DNA of 64,000 nucleotides from Panagrolaimus kolymaensis. Taxonomy: Eukaryota; Nematoda; Chromadorea; Rhabditida; Panagrolaimidae. The notes beneath the pieces are model-generated. The model was not told where the DNA came from and did no database searches. It worked only from the letters and a program-made list of their open reading frames with translations. Positions 57,188 through 64,000 of the stretch are shown piece after piece (positions within the stretch are counted from its first letter, which is position 1; each line of letters begins with the position of its first letter). The position numbers were made by a program, and so were the translations under genes. The DNA is taken from assembly GCA_028622995.1 (NCBI GenBank), contig JAJQJQ010000093.1, positions 124,001 through 188,000 of the forward strand. The letters are read 5' to 3'.

Positions 57188-60100
57188 CATTATTTCTTAA
57201 TTTTGATTAAATATCGTGCCAAGAAAATAAATTATTGTTTATGATTTCTTTTTTTGCCCTTTTACCTCCACTTTTTATTATTTATCCTAGAAAAACAGAA
57301 AAAGAAAAGGAATGTGAACCCATACAATACAAATAATAAAAAAAATAAATACAAATAAAATAAAATAAATAAAAACATTCCTTTTAATTATTTTTTGTAG
57401 TTTTATTACACGTAGTTTTTTTATTTTTTGATTCTATTCTGTTCACACAAAGTGAAGTGAAAAAAAAAATACAAAGAAAGGAAACGAAATGGGAAAGAAG
57501 AAAAAAAAATATAACATCAATTGATGATGGCCACAAAAAAATTCTATTTTCTTTCTGTCTTTTTTTTTGTTTTGTTTTGTTCTGTTCTGCCTGTGTCTAT
57601 GTGTGTAAGTCTCTCATAGCAGCCAGCAACAACCAAGCCAACAGCCAGCAAAAAAGAGAAAGAGAGAGAGCAGCTTGTTTTTTTTTCTGGGGCCTAAAAC
57701 GAAGAAAAAGAAGAAAAAAAAGGAGAAGAAACCAGGGTGTGATAGGATAGATACATACACAAACATATATGTGTATATACATACATGTATGTGTCTTTTT
57801 ATTTTTTTGTCATATGTGCGTATATACATCTGCTTTTTTTCTGTGGTATAAACACCAACCATTTTTATTTGCTGCTGCTGCTTGCTTACAAGGGAAGAAG
57901 GATGCTGTTGTTGGTTGCTGCAGCTGCCTGCCTAAATTCTATTCTTTTTTCTTTTCTTTTTTTCGTTGTTGGGGCAATGATGGCGCTAGAAAAGGGTGAT
58001 GGTGATGATGATGATGATGCTCTCTGTGTTGTGTTGTAGCAACAAAAGAAGAAGAAAAAAAAGTAAGGAAAGGAACAACAACAAGCAAGCCAATGGCGCG
58101 TAATTTTTTTTTTTGCTCCATCTTCTGCATCATTTTTTGGGTTTTTAAACTGTCTTTTTTTCTTATAGGAAAAACAGAAAAGAAAAAATGATGGGAAAGG
58201 AAAAAAACCAGAAACAATAACAACGAAAAATAATAATAAAAAAACGCGCGTAAAAACAAAAATAAGTTTCACTTTTTTTCTGTTATAAAATAAATATTAT
58301 TCATTCATTCGCTATAAATAAGGCAGGTAAAAGTACAAATTCATAGGGTCCAAAATATCATAACAAAGAAGTTTTTAAAAAATGTATTTGGAAAACAAAA
58401 AAAAAAGAATGACTCTCATTATTTTAAAGGAATTTTCTCATAAACTCAAATAATGGCAAAAAATTTTAAAAAATGCCAGAGAATAACTTTCCATTATTGC
58501 TCTAACCTCTTTTTTGAAGAGAAAAAAAAAAATTCCCTCCAGTAATTATTTTTCTTCGCACTTGGCCTCATCATTCCTCTTTTTTATATGGATAAAAGAA
58601 AGTATCCCTTCCAGATATTTTTGCTTAATCCATCGTTGTTACTTCCCAACTTAAAAAATTGTAACATTTTTAATATTTTTGATGAATGTCGTCGGTCAGG
58701 TTTCTCTTTTTTTCCATCACTGAAAAAAAAGGAAAAGTTTTACCTAATCTTTGTTCATCTTCTTCTTTCTTTTATGCCTAATACATATTTTTTCAATTAT
58801 AGCTTTAAAAGGGGAAAAAGAGAATAGATGGATGCTTTTAACTTTTTTTTCATTTCTCTTTTTTTTTTTGACACTCCTTTTTTCGCTTTTTTTTGTTGCT
58901 CTAACAACTTTTAATTGCTGTTGTTATTTATTATTGCTGCTTGCTGCCATTATGATGGAGAAAAATGAAAATGAAAAAAAAGTTTTTGATGCAGCTAAAA
59001 AAAAGAAAATTGCTTTTTTTGTTATTATTAAAAAAATTTTAGGCTTTATAGTTAGTTTTTTTGCTTTTAATTTTTAATTTCTTGACGTTGTTGTAGCCGC
59101 TAAACATATTTTTTATATTTTTAAATTTTATAACTATAGAAAAAAAGAAACGCATTTTTAAAAAATAATAAAACTAATTTTATATATTTTATTTTATTTA
59201 ATTTTTTCAAGAAATAAAAGCAGCGTAAGCAAAGGGAAAAAAAGTCAGCTGCTTTTTTTTTCTTTTCCCTAAACATTTAAACTTTTTAAGAAAAAATTAT
59301 AATTATTAGTGTTAAAAAAATAAATAAAAGCTGCTTTTCCACCACCACCAATAAAAATTGTGATAATTTAACTAATAAGTAGCTTATGAAAAATAATGAG
59401 AAAAGTTAAAAGTGAAGAAAGAAAAAATACTAAGAAAATTTTTAAAGCAAAAAGTTAAAAGCTGTTTTTAAAAATTTAACATGAACCATATTTCTTTTTT
59501 CTTTAATTTTGACATTAATAAAATTAATAGTATGGAAGAAAAAGTTGGAGAGAATGTTTTTTTATTAAGCTAATGGGATTCTGGAGAGAAAAAATTTGCT
59601 TAAAATCCCAAAACATGGTTCAGCGAAAAAAAAAATTGAAATGAAAAGCTTCATGAAATGAAACGAGTCTTTCAAATTTATATCTCAAATTTTATTTCCA
59701 AAACTCAAAAAAAGTTTGAAAAAATAATCTCAAAATTTTGAAAACAACTAAAACTTTAACAACCAAAATATTGCTTGCTAATATTTATGTTGGTAGTGGA
59801 GCAGAGCAGATAACAAAAATAAACATTAACATATGACTCAAAAGCAGAGAGTAAAAATAAACTCGAGCATATTGAATTTTATCAAAATAAAAACAATACA
59901 CCATTTCCGGTTTTTATGGTACTCAAAATACTAAAAAAATTGAAATGAATAAACAAACTAAATTTCTGAAGAAGAAAAAATGATAGCAAAATTTAAAGTT
60001 CGCCTTGATCAATACTTTCGTAGCTATCAACAACAACTGAATTTCATTTTTTGAAAAAATAAATTTAGAAACCGAAATAAAATTTGTGCTTTTAGTCTTC

Positions 60101-62022
60101 TGCAAAAATTGTGAATCACATCCAGCAAGCAAGCAGTGTGATTGAAATTTAATCATTCAATCACACATTCATAATCAAAAAAATAAAACCAATGAACAAA
60201 AAAAATTGAGGGAATAAACATTTATAAAAAATTTTTGGAAAATTCTCTATTCCTTGAAAGAAAACAAAAAGATAAAAAATTTTAGTTTAAAAAAATATAT
60301 AACGGATTTTTTACATACACATTTACAGCCACCACAACGACAACAAGGCTTTTCATTATAATGATTTATGGCATTTTTTATTTTCAGATTTATCTTAAAA
60401 ACCGCAATAAAAAAAATTTAAAATATGGAAATGAAAATGTGAAAAGCGTCCCACATCGTCGTCGTCGTAAAATTTAATGGTCTTCTTGCTTTAAATCTTA
60501 TATAACTTTTTTCTAATATGCATTTATTACAGAAAGCAGCTCGTTTGTGGTAAAAAAAAAGTAAAACAGCTGAAAATAAAAATCAAAAGAGACACAAAGT
60601 TAATATATTTAAAAAAAAAATTGTGATTACATATGTATGTAAATACAGTATTCTTTTTTTGCTAATAATGACGTGATTAAAAAAATTGAGAAGAAAAAAC
60701 CGTAGACATATGCATTTTTTTTTAAACTAGGAACGTGTTATCAAAAAATTAGAATTACACGATTTCAAATACTTTTTTATGGAAAAAAAATTTATATTTA
60801 TTTTAAACAAAAAATAGGGCAAAGAATTAATTTTACTTCAACGTCTTCAGGGATTTGAATTTTAAAAATTAAAAGGTTAAATAATTAATTAACTATCGTA
60901 CTTTACACCTTTGAAAGCGCATGGCACTTACATGAATTGTTTATGGGATCTAAAGCAACTTTTTTTGTTACAGGCTAATATGGCAGCAGATGACAATATG
61001 GAAGCCACGTTGTTGACGTGTAAAATTAAAAAAAAATATAAAAAATGAGAGCATTTTTTTTACCATATTTTCCAAATAATTGATGACATTGTTGATGTTT
61101 TTGTAAATCCAACTTCTGTATCACAAAAAAAATGCAATCTTGTTTTTTTCGGTTTTTTCTATGGTATAAATGTTTCAAAATGATTTTTCTCGGTAGCTTG
61201 CTTAATAAAGCTTTAATAATGGCCCTAAAAAATTTCTTTTTTAAAATTGCTTAAAGAAAAAACAATAAAAATTAATTATTCATTTTCATAATTTTTAAAA
61301 ACTTTTATTGTATTTTTTCCCCAAACATTTCTTTTTTTGCCTAAAATTTTTCCATGCGTCTCTCGTTCAATAGCCTTTTTTTTCTTCGTTTCGTATTCTT
61401 GCATCGTCGACAAAAAAAAAAGAAGAAAAAGGAAGAACGAACAAACGCACAAAAAAAAATGAGAGAACCACAACCTTCAATTTTTTCTTCTTCCATTGTT
61501 GTTCGTTCGTGCATCTTCTTCCGTTGCTTGCCATTCTTTCATTCCATTTTGGAAAAGAAAATGCTTGAGTTTAAATTTGCATATTGATTTTTTTATTTAT
61601 TGATTTACGAATTCGAAAGCTCGTGACTCTTTTTTTTGTAAGCTTTCATAAATAAAACTTGAAATTTCTTTGATATGTTTTTCGTTTATTCAATTTTACT
61701 CTTTTTTAGCAGCAAAATATAAAAATTTATTTGCTCTTTTTTTATGTTCGTGAAATAATGAAAAAATTTATGAAATTATTTTTTCTTTATTAATTTACGC
61801 CTTAATTTTTAAAAAGCTTGTCTCCCTTAATTTGTTTATAAGGAAACCCATAAATAAGGTTTATTAAATCATTTTTGGTAAACAAAGACTGCCCAATCAA
61901 AAGTTCAAAATAATTTTTTTAACATCGACAATTTATTTTTTATGATCATTCAAAAAAAGTATTTAACCCAAAAAATAAATTTTTAGCTGTTGCTACTTTC
62001 CTATTTTCATTAAAACAACGAT
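57188..62022. other. Gene-poor intergenic region
   Basis: 4.8 kb of simple A- and T-rich sequence with GATGATG/TGTGTG, GAGAGA and GTATATACATAC patches (57600-58030). All open frames here are lysine/phenylalanine-rich readings of such tracts. I see no supported gene, RNA or transposon. An acceptor-like TTTTTAG at 61980-61986 lies 36 bp before the next start codon. Confidence 0.55.
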
Positions 62023-62776
62023 ATGGCCCGACCACCAATAGACCGAACTCCATCTCAAGAAATCCTCCACCAAACAGAATTAAAAAGGCGTAAAGCTGAA
62101 AGGCAACGTTTAAAACGATTGAAAATGAACGAAACTCAAAGGGAAGAAGAAAAAGAAAAATGTCGACTTCGAATGCAATCCCGCCGTTCACATTTATCAG
62201 AAACTGAAAAGCATTTATTAAAGGAGCAAGCTAAAGCTCGAATGGCTGCAAGAAGAACATATTTAACCTCAGAGGAAAAAGAATTTGAAAAAGAGCAAAC
62301 TCGAATTCGAATGAAATTAAAACGTTCAAATTTTACTGAACATGAAAAATCTATTGAAAGAGAAGCAACGAAACAGCGAATGAAATTTTTTCGATCAAAT
62401 ATGAGTGAAACGCAAAAAGCTGAAATAAATGAACACGCAAAAATTCGAATGCGTGGAAAACGAATAAATTTGATAGAGGAAGAAAAAGTAGACGATAAAG
62501 AACGAGCAAAAAATAGGATGAAAAGGAAACGTAAGTTTTTGAGATTCATAATAACGAACTACCATAAAATCTTGGCACTTCTGGGACTATCAAACCAGTG
62601 AATCAATTCCTTCCAATATAGTCAAATAATACAACGCTGTTATCAGCCAAAAATGAACTTTGATAAACGTAACTACAAAATTTTTAGGTAAAGCAGAATG
62701 CTGTAAATCTTTATCACCAATGCCCATAGCTTTGTCATTCACCAATTCTTTGAAAGATTTTGAAACTCAATCATAG
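62023..62776 (+). CDS. STPR-repeat protein (23-residue repeats), 198 aa
   Basis: Two exons, 62023-62530 and 62688-62776 (junction C|GT with donor GTAAGT and acceptor TTTTTAG), 198 aa. From about residue 28 to 168 the protein is a tandem array with an exact period of 23 residues: five full units begin RMQSRRSHLSE, RMAARRTYLTS, RMKLKRSNFTE, RMKFFRSNMSE and RMRGKRINLIE, with a degenerate one before (RLKRLKMNETQ) and a partial one after (RMKRKR). This is the score-and-three peptide repeat (STPR), a basic helical DNA-binding array known from the silkworm factor FMBP-1. A nuclear DNA-binding role is therefore likely. There is no zinc finger. Exon 2 gives a short Cys/Ser tail (AECCKSLSP). Reading through the donor would instead add a hydrophobic tail, which I consider intronic. 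Confidence 0.82.
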
Positions 62777-62941
62777 AAGCAACTATTTTTTTAGACGCTA
62801 ACTTTTAGTAGCTTTTTAAAAATCTTTGATACTCATTATTGCATTTATTAATAAACTAACTACATAATTACGGAAAATAAAAGAAATACATATACGTACA
62901 TATTCATAACAATCAAAAAAACATATAAATAATTATTATTC
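62777..62941. other. Convergent intergenic spacer
   Basis: Short AT-rich spacer between the STPR gene and the tetraspanin 3' end. No feature seen. Confidence 0.5.
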
Positions 62942-64000
62942 TTAATTTGTTACAACAATAGTTGGTGGAGGATTTTCATTATTCATTTGCGTCGTTATTG
63001 GAGGTGGTGGCCATGCTGATGGTGGTAAAGGATTTTCAACTTTTGGTACTTCAATATTCTCTTCTTTGATATCAACAACCGTAGCAGCAGCTGCACTTGG
63101 ATCTTCATTTGTTTGTTGATGATTCTTTTTAAGTTTCCAAAGTGACCAACCGCCCATAATTGTAACAAACAAACAAATCAAACCTAAAACAAATTATTGT
63201 AAGTTGTAAACAACCAAAGTAAAAAAAAAACTCACCAACGATCATGAATGAAATTGCAGATAAATAAAAAAGTTGCCATTGGACTGCCTTGAAAATTGCT
63301 TTTGGACATGGAAAGTCAATAATTAAAGAATCAATGATATTTTCACGTTTGATATCATTGGATGATGGTGGAAAAGTATCAAGAATGTTGCTCTCTTCAA
63401 AAACAGTTGAATTTAACCCTTGATGAAAGCAAAATGGAGATGATGGATTTTGATTGCAGCATGAAAATGGAAGGTTGAGTTGCTTCCTAAAACATTGGTG
63501 AAGTAAACGAAAAATAAAATCGAACAACAACGTACACCGATGCTTGATTCATATAATCAGGAACATAATCGGTGAGAAAAGGTTCAAGAGAGTAATACTT
63601 TTGATATTTTGATGGAATTAATGGTTTTGTTGGAATTGAACCACAGCATTGAAAACGAAGTTGGAGTATATTGAGTTCCTGAAAATATGAAAGTTTTAGG
63701 TAAAAAGCTACACACAATTCAATTATCTCAATCACATGTGGCTATAAACACAATGATCTCAACCTGATGTGGCTATAGACAGCAACAGTAGATCGGTTTT
63801 CAGACTTGACAAACAAGGAATGGTGGAAAATCTTACTTTAGCAACATCATCATCCATAGAAGCATTATTAAGAAGTATCATAAAATTCTTTTCTATTGAT
63901 TCTTTACAATTTGAACTTGTTGATAAAAGTGCGATGGAAGTTGAGATAAACATAAATGACAATAAGCATCCGATGAGTATAGCTGGCAAAAAACCATTCT
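62942..64000 (-). CDS. Tetraspanin, 5' partial
   Basis: Exons 64000-63837 (continues beyond the window), 63678-63536, 63486-63236, 63183-62942; internal phases GT|G and G|GT agree. The first part contains a membrane segment (PAILIGCLLSFMFISTSIALL) that fits TM3. The large extracellular loop shows the diagnostic CCG (LRFQCCGS), the PxSCC motif (LPFSCCNQ), a further Cys (SPFCFHQG) and the last Cys before TM4 (FPCPKAIF). TM4 is QLFYLSAISFMIVGLICLFV. The cytoplasmic tail is unusually long and Pro-rich (about 60 residues, PLPPSAWPPPP). Tetraspanins organise membrane protein complexes. TM1 and TM2 lie outside the window. The donor after exon 63678-63536 (GTACGT) was picked by phase. Confidence 0.85.

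Noticed and set aside
57457..58272. Cluster of overlapping open frames on both strands
   Set aside because: Simple repeats (GT, GAT, GA, CTG) produce open frames on both strands; no initiation or splice context.
62136..62549. Minus-strand 137-residue open frame
   Set aside because: Antisense shadow of the STPR repeat array.
1..64000. CRISPR arrays, bacterial operons, ribosome-binding sites, tRNA or rRNA genes
   Set aside because: The window is eukaryotic. I saw no tRNA-like cloverleaf boxes or rRNA segments, though a covariance search was not possible.

Overview
The window reads as AT-rich nuclear DNA of a nematode. Genes are split into exons with GT..AG introns whose acceptors are mostly TTTTTAG or TTTTCAG. 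A/T homopolymer runs are everywhere. The gene content is worm-like: an SRSX-like serpentine receptor, CUB-like and class 3 lipase secreted proteins, a sigma-type GST, a SPEN/DIN-1 regulator and TTAA-ended palindromic repeats. I cannot name the species or clade. All gene models were assembled by eye from reading frames and splice sites, and exon phases were checked for consistency.

Left part (1-19 kb): the last exon of an inositol-pentakisphosphate 2-kinase (+); a two-exon gene of unknown function (-) with a palindromic repeat in its intron; a complete three-exon 7TM receptor (+); a secreted Cys-containing protein (+); an LEA-like small protein (+); the last exons of an unidentified membrane protein (-); a local family of secreted proteins in three copies (-,+,-), the third a broken fragment; and a complete class 3 lipase (+) whose start lies about 70 bp from a fold-back element with 150-bp inverted arms.

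Middle (19.7-33 kb): a 4.0-kb hAT-type DNA transposon with unusually long 454-bp terminal inverted repeats and an apparently intact seven-exon transposase (661 aa). Its right end abuts a GST gene that has lost its N-terminal part, so the GST is a probable pseudogene. Next come a TTAA-ended MITE ending 6 bp before the start of an 11-exon CUB-like secreted protein (919 aa), a short secreted peptide of 87 aa, and a secreted protein (-) built of arrays of four cysteines spaced by three residues.

Right part (33-64 kb): one 14-exon gene (-) of about 21.6 kb encodes a 2883-aa SPEN/DIN-1-like protein, with RRMs at the N-terminus, a long low-complexity charged middle and a C-terminal SPOC domain. Its large introns hold a fold-back repeat, a GC-rich hairpin and a CAG/CTG-rich island. 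Upstream lie about 7 kb of simple-sequence-rich intergenic DNA with a decayed element, then a small protein made of 23-residue STPR-type repeats (+), and the 3' part of a tetraspanin (-) running off the window end.

The genes do not form an obvious pathway or operon. The most notable structure is the repeated association of inverted-repeat elements with gene 5' ends and introns, and the hAT element at the break of the GST gene.
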